NCBI RefSeq assembly: GCF_024345835.1
Contig: NZ_JAGQBW010000004.1
Coordinates: 1 to 64,000 of the forward strand
Reading direction: 5' to 3'
Length of the DNA stretch: 64,000 nucleotides
From: Synechococcus sp. HJ21-Hayes
GTDB lineage: Bacteria > Cyanobacteriota > Cyanobacteriia > PCC-6307 > Cyanobiaceae
Each line of letters starts with the position of its first letter. Positions within the stretch are counted from its first letter, which is position 1. The notes below the pieces were generated by a model that was not told where the DNA came from, ran no database searches, and was given only the letters and a program-made list of their open reading frames with translations. Below are positions 33,116 to 40,847 of this stretch, one piece after another. The position numbers and the translations under genes are program-made.

Positions 33116-34093
33116 TCAGGTGAATCGATAAGGGGGCTGCGCACCGCCGGCTTGAAGGATCTCGTCCAGCAGGCGGTGCGTCACGAGCGCCTGCTCCAGA
33201 ACGGGAAGGTCGATCCTGCCGAGTGCCCAGTCCTCGGTAACGGCATCCATTGCCGGGAGTTCAAGACGTCCCTGCTCGACGATTTCGTAATCGGCGCCGT
33301 AGCGATAGAAGGGCATCGTGCTGTCGGCGTTGCGGCGCGATATCTTCCACTGCATCTCGTTGTAGTCGACCTGCGCCATGAAATGCTCGCCGCGGACGGT
33401 CATCACGACGTTGGCGCTGCTCTCTGCAGAAAGCGACGCCAGCAAGCGCCCGCGCGGTCCAACCAGCATGAAATCGCCGCCAAAATCCTCAAACTGTGGG
33501 CCGCGCCCGCTCTTCACCGTCTCGGCCGACAAGCTCGCCCAGCTCACGGCGGGCAATTCGTCACCAGACAGGCAGAGAAAGGTGTCCAGATAGTGGATGC
33601 CCATGCAGCCGAGTCCGATCGCACCACCATTCAGCGTCATCGCGAACTCCTTTTCCCGCAAACACATGTGGGCTAGGTACTGCACGTGCGGCCAAGTGCG
33701 GCGGATGAAATTCACCTGCGTAACGTTTGCCACACCGCGACCACGGGCAACATCCAGAAACCGGTCGTATTCAGCCGGATCAGCCGACAGCGGTTTTTCG
33801 AGGAATATCCGGCTCGCAGAGGCTACGTTCAGAAAACTAGTGAAATTGGCCAGCCGGTCCGGGGTCGTCTCCGCAAATACGGCCACACCAAACTTGCCGG
33901 TCGGGCGGTCAACCATGCTCAGTTTTCCGGAATCGAGCCCAGCTTCCTGTAACTCTCTTCGCGTGACGTCCAAAACGGCAGGATTAGGGTCGACTGCAAC
34001 AACGCTGAATCCTGCGCGAACTAGCCCCTTGACATGGCGCCGCCCCATCGCACCTAGAGCGGAAACAAATGCTGTGTCAAACCTTGCTTTCAT
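33116..34093 (-). CDS. Gfo/Idh/MocA family oxidoreductase (second copy)
   Basis: The 325-residue product has SALGAMGRRHVKGLV as the nucleotide-binding loop (one Gly replaced by Ala), IFLEKPLSADPAEY with the Glu-Lys-Pro motif, and QVNFIRRTWP and GAIGLGCMGIHYLDT in the catalytic domain, where His of the GIHYLD segment is the likely proton donor. It is only distantly similar to the adjacent copy, so the pair are separate enzymes acting in tandem rather than a fresh duplication. The ATG overlaps the deacetylase stop (ATGA). The sugar substrate is unknown. Confidence 0.82.
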   Translation of the reverse strand: MKARFDTAFVSALGAMGRRHVKGLVRAGFSVVAVDPNPAVLDVTRRELQEAGLDSGKLSMVDRPTGKFGVAVFAETTPDRLANFTSFLNVASASRIFLEKPLSADPAEYDRFLDVARGRGVANVTQVNFIRRTWPHVQYLAHMCLREKEFAMTLNGGAIGLGCMGIHYLDTFLCLSGDELPAVSWASLSAETVKSGRGPQFEDFGGDFMLVGPRGRLLASLSAESSANVVMTVRGEHFMAQVDYNEMQWKISRRNADSTMPFYRYGADYEIVEQGRLELPAMDAVTEDWALGRIDLPVLEQALVTHRLLDEILQAGGAQPPYRFT

Positions 34094-35037
34094 TGTTCTC
34101 CCAGTCTTTCGTTGTCACCAGCCCCAACGACAAGCCAGCGATCCAGATCGTTGACGTCGATCCGCCTAAGCGCCATCGGGTTTGCCTTCACCGGAAGATC
34201 ATTGATTCCGCGCTCCATAGTAAACCCGTATATGTAACCAGAGGAAGATGCTCGTTCAAATACCTCATGCCCGACGGAAGATTTGCCACCAAACGGGTAA
34301 GAAACGCCGGCCGGAAAACTGGTCGTCATTTCCTGGATCAGCCTGCGGGAATACGCGAGTTCATGGAGCATTTGATCATCCCCCAGCGTAGCCAGAGGCA
34401 GATGCGAATGCGCGTGGGAGCCTAGCAGCCTCTTCACCGACAATCTGCGCAGGTCGTCAGACGACATATACAGAGAAGCAGCGACCTCGCGTTCGTCACC
34501 GAACAGGCTTGCGAAGTATTTGGTCGTCCATGACAGCCGTGCATCCTCTTCAAGCATGAAGTTGAGGAAGTACTTGACCCTGCGACCAAGTCTGTCGTCG
34601 TACCTATACTGGATCGCGAGTAGGTCATCGTCGAATTCCTTCGTGCCAAAGGAAAAAGTCTTATCAAGTTCTGCGGCGATTACCACATCCTCAACGCGCG
34701 CCCTGATCATCTGGAGCTTATGAACATTGAGAACGAAACGCTCCACGATCGGTGCGGTCGGCACATAGAAGATGGCCGACGCTCCCAGCGCCTCGAGTTG
34801 CCCCAGCGCGTCCATCTGCTCGGCCAGACCGTCGTCGAAGGTCAGGATGGCGACTTTGGAATCAGCCGCCAGGCGGCCGGACAGGAACGCGAAGATATCT
34901 TCCTCGATGCCGATCCGCCAACCGGCCGAACGAATCTTCAGCACCTCTTCGGCAAGCATCCGGGGAGTCGTCGGGTAGATTCCCCGTCCAGTCCCAGCTT
35001 CACGATAGTAGTGATGATTTATTGCGAGTAGCGGCAT
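34090..35037 (-). CDS. Polysaccharide deacetylase (NodB-like) family protein
   Basis: The 315-residue product starts MPLLAINHHYYREAG and has ILTFDDGLAEQMDAL (TFDDG, metal and catalytic Asp) and SHAHSHLPLATL (the His-x3-5-His metal pair of the NodB fold), then FPAGVSYPFGG. These are the zinc-site motifs of carbohydrate esterase family 4 proteins. It has no signal peptide, so it probably acts in the cytoplasm on an activated sugar or lipid-linked repeat rather than on peptidoglycan. I chose the ATG at 35037, overlapping the upstream gene by 19 bp, because it matches the family's N-terminal strand. Confidence 0.8.
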   Translation of the reverse strand: MPLLAINHHYYREAGTGRGIYPTTPRMLAEEVLKIRSAGWRIGIEEDIFAFLSGRLAADSKVAILTFDDGLAEQMDALGQLEALGASAIFYVPTAPIVERFVLNVHKLQMIRARVEDVVIAAELDKTFSFGTKEFDDDLLAIQYRYDDRLGRRVKYFLNFMLEEDARLSWTTKYFASLFGDEREVAASLYMSSDDLRRLSVKRLLGSHAHSHLPLATLGDDQMLHELAYSRRLIQEMTTSFPAGVSYPFGGKSSVGHEVFERASSSGYIYGFTMERGINDLPVKANPMALRRIDVNDLDRWLVVGAGDNERLGEQ

Positions 35038-35786
35038 TCTCTTCGCGCCTCGATTCGTCTTACTTCGGCCTCGGAAAGCCCTACCCCGACATAGGCAAGC
35101 GCCTGCAGCAGCGCCGCTTCCGAGAAATCCGACTTGCGATAAAGCTTGCCAGCGATGTCTTCTTGGTAGGCAGGCCGTATACATCCTTCTAGATATGCAG
35201 ACACTACAGAGGGAAATTGATCAATTGAGTCGCGGATCAAGCGGGAGGTGATGTCATAATACGTCTCCCCCGACCACAGGTCGGGGTCAATCCTCGCAAG
35301 AATTTGGCCTGCATCGACCTTGGACGTGGCCAGGTGGATCGTTGTTCCGAGATATTCCAGCTCACGATTGACGAAGGGCCAGAACAGGGTTGCCGACCCT
35401 CTGTAGAACGGAGACAACCCGAGATGCAGGTTGACAATCTTCGCGGGAAAGGCATCCAGCCAATGCTGCCCGAGGATAACGGTACCGAACAGGCAGAGCA
35501 CATCGAAGCCCTGCCACCCGGCCCAAGTCACGAGGTCCGGGGCATTGATATCGCCGACCTGACGCATATCCGGACAGGGCGCATCGACCGCATCGGCAAA
35601 CCACAGTTTCTCGGCAGCAGCAATGCTTTCAAAGTGTGCGCACACGACCGCCGACTGGTCGCGCTGTTGCGCATAGTAATTTTTCTTTTCTTCAACGAGC
35701 GTCGTAGGCGCATCGAAACAGCGGGCGACGGCACGGGCGAAATACGCGTGCCGCAAACTATTGCTGGTAAGAATCAAGGCCTTCAT
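35019..35786 (-). CDS. Formyltransferase-like protein (Formyl_trans_N fold)
   Basis: The 255-residue protein begins MKALILTSNSLRHAYFAR and has the formyltransferase active-site region NLHLGLSPFYRGSAT (Asn and His of the triad) and SKVDAGQIL (the Asp). The family moves a formyl group from N10-formyltetrahydrofolate to an amine. The motifs differ in detail from the other formyltransferase (21284-22030), so the two probably act on different sugars. The ATG overlaps the asparagine synthase stop (ATGA at 35786-35783). It could also be a carbamoyl- or other one-carbon transfer variant; the substrate is unknown. Confidence 0.75.
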   Translation of the reverse strand: MKALILTSNSLRHAYFARAVARCFDAPTTLVEEKKNYYAQQRDQSAVVCAHFESIAAAEKLWFADAVDAPCPDMRQVGDINAPDLVTWAGWQGFDVLCLFGTVILGQHWLDAFPAKIVNLHLGLSPFYRGSATLFWPFVNRELEYLGTTIHLATSKVDAGQILARIDPDLWSGETYYDITSRLIRDSIDQFPSVVSAYLEGCIRPAYQEDIAGKLYRKSDFSEAALLQALAYVGVGLSEAEVRRIEARRECRYSQ

Positions 35787-37588
35787 CGGCACGCCTCCCT
35801 GTCGAGATACTCCCTGGCCCAAAGCTCTAGGTTGACCCACTGCCAGACGAAGAACGAGTTTTCCCGTGCCCCCGAAAGATACTCAGCGTACGCACGACGC
35901 GCCTGGCCTGCGTCGACCCAGCCGCGCGCGGCAAAGCGTTCCGATGCGAGAATGGACTCCACCATGGCACGCCACCCTTCAGCCAGCCATTCACGCTGCG
36001 GTGTCTGGACAGATCGCTTTCGCGCGTAAGACACGGATGCAGGCGCTCGACGTGCCAAAATGTCACGAAACAGCGCCTTTCCTCCCTTCCGGTTAAGGAG
36101 AACTCGGGTGGGTATACCAAACGCGAACTCGACCAAGCGGTGATCCAAATACGGAACCCGCAATTCTCGGGAATGCGCCATCGAGACTCGGTCGTTGAAG
36201 CGGAGACCTCGAGGAATCTTGGCGTACAGCAGATCCTGTGCCGCAGCCTGCCGAACCGAATCATCGAATCCACCGTCGCGGCCAGTCAGGTCGAGCAACC
36301 CGGCGGACTTCAAGGATGATGAGACCGCCTGCGGACGCAAGCCATCGGTACCGTCGATCGACGCCCCCGCCACGATCGGAGCCGGCGCCTGACCCCAGAA
36401 TTCCGCGAATTCCCTCTCACGGACGTCCCTGATAGCGGCATCAGGCGACGACGCAACATGTATTTGGTGATACCGCTTGTATCCGAGGAAGGCCTCGTCC
36501 ACTCCGTTCCCGTCAAGCAGCACAGTGACGTTTTCTCTCGCAGCTGCCTCGTAAAGTGCATTGTAACCACAGACAAAGACGCCACCGAAAGGCTCCGCCT
36601 GCGACCGGACAGTCTCTTCAAGGTAGGTGGATATGGCATCAAGATCGAGACTGGCAACGTGGAGGCTGCCGCCGCCTGCGATCTCCCGAACCCACGGCAG
36701 TTCGCTATATCCGTCGTAGTCCTGCGTGAAGAGATGCGCATGACCCAGAGTTTCGACCGTTGAACGGACGAGCATCGACGAATCGACGCCACCCGACACG
36801 TTCAGACCGACCTCGACATCAGCCACGAGATGTGACGATACCGCCTGCAGGACAAGCGTCTCTGCCCGGTCCGTCAGCTCTTCTTCGGAGACGCCGCTCA
36901 GGTCCGGCACGTGCTCCGCAAGGCTGTACCATCGCCGGGTAGCCTCGCCGCCGCTGCGCAGGTCGATCCGAGTCAACGTACCTGGTTCGAGCGAGCGCAC
37001 GTCCTTAAAGAAGGTACGGGTGCCATGGTCGTAGAGGCCTAGTTCGAGATAGGTCCGGATCGTCGACTCATCGGCCACCGCGGGGCGGAAGCGCAGCAGG
37101 GGCGGGATCTCGCTGGCGAAAACCCGTCGCGCGCCGATGGCGACGTGGTAGAGAGGCTTGATGCCGAAACGGTCGCGAACCAGCGTAAGGGCATGCTCTT
37201 CCGCATCGTGGATGGCGAACGCGAACATACCGACGAAGCGCGACAGGCAGCCCTCGCCCCAGAGGGACCAGGCGGCCATCAGCACTTCGGTATCACTTTG
37301 CGTCCGCCACGGCCAGCGGTCGGCCATCTCTTGGCGCAGCTCCCGGAAGTTGTAGATCTCGCCGTTGTAGACAAGCGCCCAGCGGCCGCAGGGCGAAACG
37401 TACGGCTGGTTGGCGCCGTCGGTGGTATCGATGATCTTCAGTCGGGCATGCGCGAGATGCAGCCGGTGATGCTCGCGCCAGAGACTAGCCTGTGCATCAG
37501 GTCCACGATGACGGATGTCGGCCAGCGCTAAGGCCAGCGGCGCATCGGCGAGGCCGGAAGGATCCCAGGTGGCGATCAGGCCGCACAT
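35783..37588 (-). CDS. asnB: Asparagine synthase-like glutamine amidotransferase (second copy)
   Basis: The 601-residue protein has the N-terminal glutaminase domain with Cys2 (MCGLIATW), YNGEIYN at 74-80, and an ATP-pyrophosphatase domain with SGGVDSS at 265-271 and LDGNGVDEAFLGYKR. It is shorter than the copy at 16533 and differs throughout, so it was acquired separately. It is flanked by a formyltransferase-like gene and a CgeB-like glycosyltransferase inside the nonulosonate and WbqC module. The probable role is amidation of a sugar carboxylate or ligation of an amino group to an acidic glycan component; asparagine formation is less likely here. Confidence 0.87.
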   Translation of the reverse strand: MCGLIATWDPSGLADAPLALALADIRHRGPDAQASLWREHHRLHLAHARLKIIDTTDGANQPYVSPCGRWALVYNGEIYNFRELRQEMADRWPWRTQSDTEVLMAAWSLWGEGCLSRFVGMFAFAIHDAEEHALTLVRDRFGIKPLYHVAIGARRVFASEIPPLLRFRPAVADESTIRTYLELGLYDHGTRTFFKDVRSLEPGTLTRIDLRSGGEATRRWYSLAEHVPDLSGVSEEELTDRAETLVLQAVSSHLVADVEVGLNVSGGVDSSMLVRSTVETLGHAHLFTQDYDGYSELPWVREIAGGGSLHVASLDLDAISTYLEETVRSQAEPFGGVFVCGYNALYEAAARENVTVLLDGNGVDEAFLGYKRYHQIHVASSPDAAIRDVREREFAEFWGQAPAPIVAGASIDGTDGLRPQAVSSSLKSAGLLDLTGRDGGFDDSVRQAAAQDLLYAKIPRGLRFNDRVSMAHSRELRVPYLDHRLVEFAFGIPTRVLLNRKGGKALFRDILARRAPASVSYARKRSVQTPQREWLAEGWRAMVESILASERFAARGWVDAGQARRAYAEYLSGARENSFFVWQWVNLELWAREYLDREACR

Positions 37589-38778
37589 GGCGAAACCTCG
37601 TCAACTAAGTATTCACCATGGCACCAACGGGCACCGCGATAGGTTCCCGCAACCATTGAACGCAGGCAACGTTCGATCTGCTCACCGCGCGCAGCCATCG
37701 AATGCCTAGCGATTACCAATTGCTGGCCTGTCCTTGCAACCTTCTGCGCGTCCGGGCTAAACAGCCATTCGGACAGAACGTCGAGCAGCGCGTCGGGCTC
37801 CGCCTGCACATAGTGGCGCCCGATTTCGAAACCAAGATCAGCATATCCGGTGCAAGGGTTGCAGATTAGCAAACCGCCCGCGGCGGGAATCTCAAAAAAC
37901 TTGCGGATGGGCATCCCAAAACCGCCACGCGCAGTATAAATGCAGCGCGTTTCGAAAAGCGTCTGCTGGAAGAAAAGATTATATAGACGCAGCGCCAACG
38001 GATGGGAGTAGGCTGGCAGACCTAGTCGATTAGCCAGTCGGTAGAAATGGAAATAAACCTTCGACGCGCTGCGCAGCCGGTTTCCGGAAAGCCGCCTGAC
38101 AGCATCCTTGCGTAATAGGTACTCGGCGCCGGGAATGGCGACTTCATAGGGACGCACGGCAAGTGGATCGAAGCAGTATTCCTGCGGTCCGACGAAATGG
38201 GTAGCTGTGACGATCCGTTCCGGATGTCGACGCAGGAAATTCAGCCATACGTCGGTAAACCGGCCCACCTTGCGAACATAATGCTTTTCACGGCTGGCAA
38301 AATCGGGCAGGTCTGCCAGTGCCAGCACGAACTGGTCGTTGGGGCCGAGCACAGAAATCGAGTGTTTAAGCAGTACATCGACCTGTTTTTGGGAAGCGGC
38401 GTAGTAGTCGAAGTTGAGTAGAGAGATCAGACGTACGGCAAACGGCAGTTGTCCGAACTCAAGCCGCACGTCGGCAAAGAATGCCAGAAGGCTCCGATCA
38501 GACAGGCGGTGGGAAGCATAACGTCGCAGGAAGGCGGCCGCTCCAATGTCATCATCCTCCCCCTCACCGAGGAAAGGCGTTGCTGGCCCAAGCATCGCCA
38601 CATCGAAAGGTCCGTATCGGCCGGCGAAAGCCTGAAGCCCGCCCGCAAGCACCCCTTCATCGACGAAGCCTGGGCCGTAAAAGCGAGCGCCCGGGAAACG
38701 CTCCCGGACAAGTGCCGGCAGAAGATTAGCGGTGGGATTGATGTGCCAAACGTTGGCATCTAGGTAGAGAACCCGCAC
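37576..38778 (-). CDS. CgeB-like glycosyltransferase (GT-B)
   Basis: The 400-residue protein has MRVLYLDANVWHINPTAN at the N-terminus and, in the C-terminal third, GGFGMPIRKFFEIPAAGGLLICN, GYADLGFEIGRHYVQ and DALLDVLSEWL. This pattern is characteristic of the CgeB/Glyco_trans_1_2 group, where the phosphate-binding site precedes a helix ending with the Phe-Glu motif. The predicted role is a sugar transfer specific to this module. The GTG at 38778 overlaps the WbqC TAG (TAGTG), and its stop overlaps the asparagine synthase start by 13 bp. The sugar is unknown, and retaining or inverting mechanism cannot be told. Confidence 0.7.
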   Translation of the reverse strand: MRVLYLDANVWHINPTANLLPALVRERFPGARFYGPGFVDEGVLAGGLQAFAGRYGPFDVAMLGPATPFLGEGEDDDIGAAAFLRRYASHRLSDRSLLAFFADVRLEFGQLPFAVRLISLLNFDYYAASQKQVDVLLKHSISVLGPNDQFVLALADLPDFASREKHYVRKVGRFTDVWLNFLRRHPERIVTATHFVGPQEYCFDPLAVRPYEVAIPGAEYLLRKDAVRRLSGNRLRSASKVYFHFYRLANRLGLPAYSHPLALRLYNLFFQQTLFETRCIYTARGGFGMPIRKFFEIPAAGGLLICNPCTGYADLGFEIGRHYVQAEPDALLDVLSEWLFSPDAQKVARTGQQLVIARHSMAARGEQIERCLRSMVAGTYRGARWCHGEYLVDEVSPCAA

Positions 38779-39500
38779 TATTGCCCCCTAGAGTGACGTT
38801 GATAGTCGGCAACAGCGTCACAAATTCGTATCAGTCCCACCCGGCCAAGACCATATAGGACCGAGTAACGTAAGGCTTCTCCGAACAGGGCACCCCCGAT
38901 GGAGTAGTCGATTCGGTGCAAATGGATGCCAGCGTCTTCCAGCATTGCCTCGTCCTGATAGCTGTCAGCACCCTGCCCGCAGAGGTAGTTACGCGACTCC
39001 AGTAGGCGGCAGCGCTCAATCAGTCGTTCATTGCGATGGAAGGCCTCCAATCGAAGATCCGTTCCGCGCCACACAGCCGTGCGTATACCAAACGAAGCGG
39101 CCAGATACTGGTTCATGTGAATGTTGAGATCGGCCACCATATCGTGCTGCGCGTATGCACGCTCGAATTCGTCGATCACCGGCTCAACATCGGCGAAGTG
39201 TGGCAGACCACCGAAATTGATGCGTAGCGTCTTGGAGAGACGGATGAGCGTGGCTGCATCCTTTACGTAACGCTTGTCGGCAATGCGCGCATCATCACCC
39301 TTCTTGACTGGCAATGTAAGGAAGGCAGCTTCTTGGCGGACGGGAATCTCAACGCGGTTTACATAGCACTGCTTGGGGAACTGGACGTCATCGGAATAGA
39401 CGAACAGATCACACTTAAGCATCTTCTCGAAATAACCGAACCAAGGAAGAAAATTTGGCTGATGGCCAGCAACGAGCAGGTCACGACAGGGATCGCTCAT
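38778..39500 (-). CDS. WbqC family protein
   Basis: The 240-residue product has the family's N-terminal signature: GHQPNFLPWFGYFEKM, then YSDDVQFPKQCYVNR, then TLPVKKGD. C-terminal segments GQGADSYQDEAML and IHLHRIDYS also match. WbqC proteins occur in O-antigen and capsule clusters; their activity is not established to my knowledge. A histidine (HQPN) with the two aspartates of SDDVQF looks like a conserved active or metal site. It lies between a NodB-like gene and a glycosyltransferase with overlapping codons on both sides, so it probably acts on the same sugar as they do. Confidence 0.88.
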   Translation of the reverse strand: MSDPCRDLLVAGHQPNFLPWFGYFEKMLKCDLFVYSDDVQFPKQCYVNRVEIPVRQEAAFLTLPVKKGDDARIADKRYVKDAATLIRLSKTLRINFGGLPHFADVEPVIDEFERAYAQHDMVADLNIHMNQYLAASFGIRTAVWRGTDLRLEAFHRNERLIERCRLLESRNYLCGQGADSYQDEAMLEDAGIHLHRIDYSIGGALFGEALRYSVLYGLGRVGLIRICDAVADYQRHSRGQ

Positions 39501-40261
39501 GGCTGAACTCCAATGTTGGGACGGTTGTTTTCTGCGAGCAGGCCATCGTAAAAGCTACTGCAGAATTGCGCTCGTCCTTCGATGCAGCGCTGCAGTCGTT
39601 GTCGTGGCGGCATCGGCTCCGCCTGCCACCACTCGGGATGAGTCAATGCATACAGCCGGTCGACTGATGAGTCGGCGATCATCTCCAACAGCGAACGGAA
39701 GCGCCAGAGGCCATTGCTGTCCGAACAATAGGCATAAGCTGCTCGCATATCAGAGCAGCTGGCATTCACCAGCCCTACCAGGTACGGCTCATTCAGCGAT
39801 ACGCCAACCAGCGTCGTCGGGTTGTGCAGAGTGAACGCGGCGACGCTGCACTCGACGACTTCTTCAAGCACTCTGGCCTCGAAGGCGATGCGACGATCGT
39901 AATGCGGGGCGGCTTGATGGGCGCAAACCTCCGCATCGAAATGCAGGCCAATGTCGTGGCCTAGCGCGACGATCTTCCGGAGTATGCCGCCGATTTCGGG
40001 CTCGAAGATGCTGTAATATCGGGAGGAGACTTGGACGAAATAGGTCGCAAGAACTCCACTGGCGGCTTCGACCCTAGCCAGTGCTAGAGCACGCTGGGGT
40101 GAAAAATCGATGTCATGCCGCCATAGCGCGACCTCGCCTTCGTTCGAGGATTCAGCGAAGCGCAGAAAGCGGTAGCGGGCCGCCGCTGCTGAAACTAGCA
40201 CGGCATAGGCATCGATGGTGAAATCGATGCCCGTGACTGCATGCGTTGAAAAACCGTTCAT
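39497..40261 (-). CDS. NodB-like polysaccharide deacetylase family protein
   Basis: The 254-residue protein has LWRHDIDFSPQRALALARVEA (HDIDFS stands where TFDDG-type metal site Asp residues lie in this subgroup), GVLATYFVQVSSRYY, LGHDIGLHFDAEVC (His/Asp pair) and AFTLHNPTTL. The spacing fits the NodB fold with a degenerate first motif, as seen in deacetylase-like genes next to WbqC. No signal peptide is visible. The ATG at 40261 was chosen because longer starts would run into the acetyltransferase gene upstream. Deacetylation of an amino sugar before further modification is a possible role. Confidence 0.65.
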   Translation of the reverse strand: MNGFSTHAVTGIDFTIDAYAVLVSAAAARYRFLRFAESSNEGEVALWRHDIDFSPQRALALARVEAASGVLATYFVQVSSRYYSIFEPEIGGILRKIVALGHDIGLHFDAEVCAHQAAPHYDRRIAFEARVLEEVVECSVAAFTLHNPTTLVGVSLNEPYLVGLVNASCSDMRAAYAYCSDSNGLWRFRSLLEMIADSSVDRLYALTHPEWWQAEPMPPRQRLQRCIEGRAQFCSSFYDGLLAENNRPNIGVQP

Positions 40262-40271
40262 AGCCACTAAT

Positions 40272-40847
40272 TTATTTTTGAAAGTAGTCCAAAAGCACCG
40301 AGTCTCCCTGCTCGATGACTCGTCCGATTTCTTTTGCAGGCGAACCAGCAACGATAGCGAACTCGTTGACATCACGATTGACAAAACTATTGGCGCCAAT
40401 GACGCATTTGCTTCCAATCGAAACACCAGGGGCAACAATAGATTGACTGCCTATGTAGACATTGTCTCCAATATCTACTCGCTTAGTGTTGCGTGGGCGT
40501 TTGCCGCCAGTAAGAGCCCACATGACAGTATCGTGAGTGTAGATGTGGACGCCACTTGATATAGAACAAAAGCGGCCAATAGAAATGCCGCCACCACTGC
40601 CATCTAGCAGGGCATTTGGCCCAATCCATGTAGCGGTACCTACGGTAACCTCGCCAAATACAGATGCGCTATTATAGATGCTGGCATCAGGAGCAAAGCC
40701 CAAACGTATAGCACGATCCCAACGATCAAGAATAGTATCCTGGAATGAAAGACTACGCTTGAATCTTTCTCGCATGCTGTTATCGCAATCCAAATAGACT
40801 TGTCGCAATAAAGCTAGCAGGTCTTCTGTTTTTAATGGCTGTTCCAT
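40272..40847 (-). CDS. Left-handed beta-helix (hexapeptide repeat) O- or N-acyltransferase
   Basis: The 191-residue product has hexapeptide repeats from about residue 60 (SIYNSASVFGEVTVGTATW, ISIGRFCSISSGVHIYTHD, VDIGDNVYIGSQSIV, VSIGSKCVIGANSFVNRDV) and ends with the VAGSPAKEIG cap typical of CatB/LpxA-like acyltransferases. HDT in the YTHD segment supplies the likely catalytic His. It is expected to acetylate a sugar using acetyl-CoA. The ATG at 40847 has a good ribosome binding site (GGAGG, seven bases upstream) and overlaps the asparagine synthase end by 16 bp. The DNA is visibly AT-richer than the module downstream. Confidence 0.87.
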   Translation of the reverse strand: MEQPLKTEDLLALLRQVYLDCDNSMRERFKRSLSFQDTILDRWDRAIRLGFAPDASIYNSASVFGEVTVGTATWIGPNALLDGSGGGISIGRFCSISSGVHIYTHDTVMWALTGGKRPRNTKRVDIGDNVYIGSQSIVAPGVSIGSKCVIGANSFVNRDVNEFAIVAGSPAKEIGRVIEQGDSVLLDYFQK

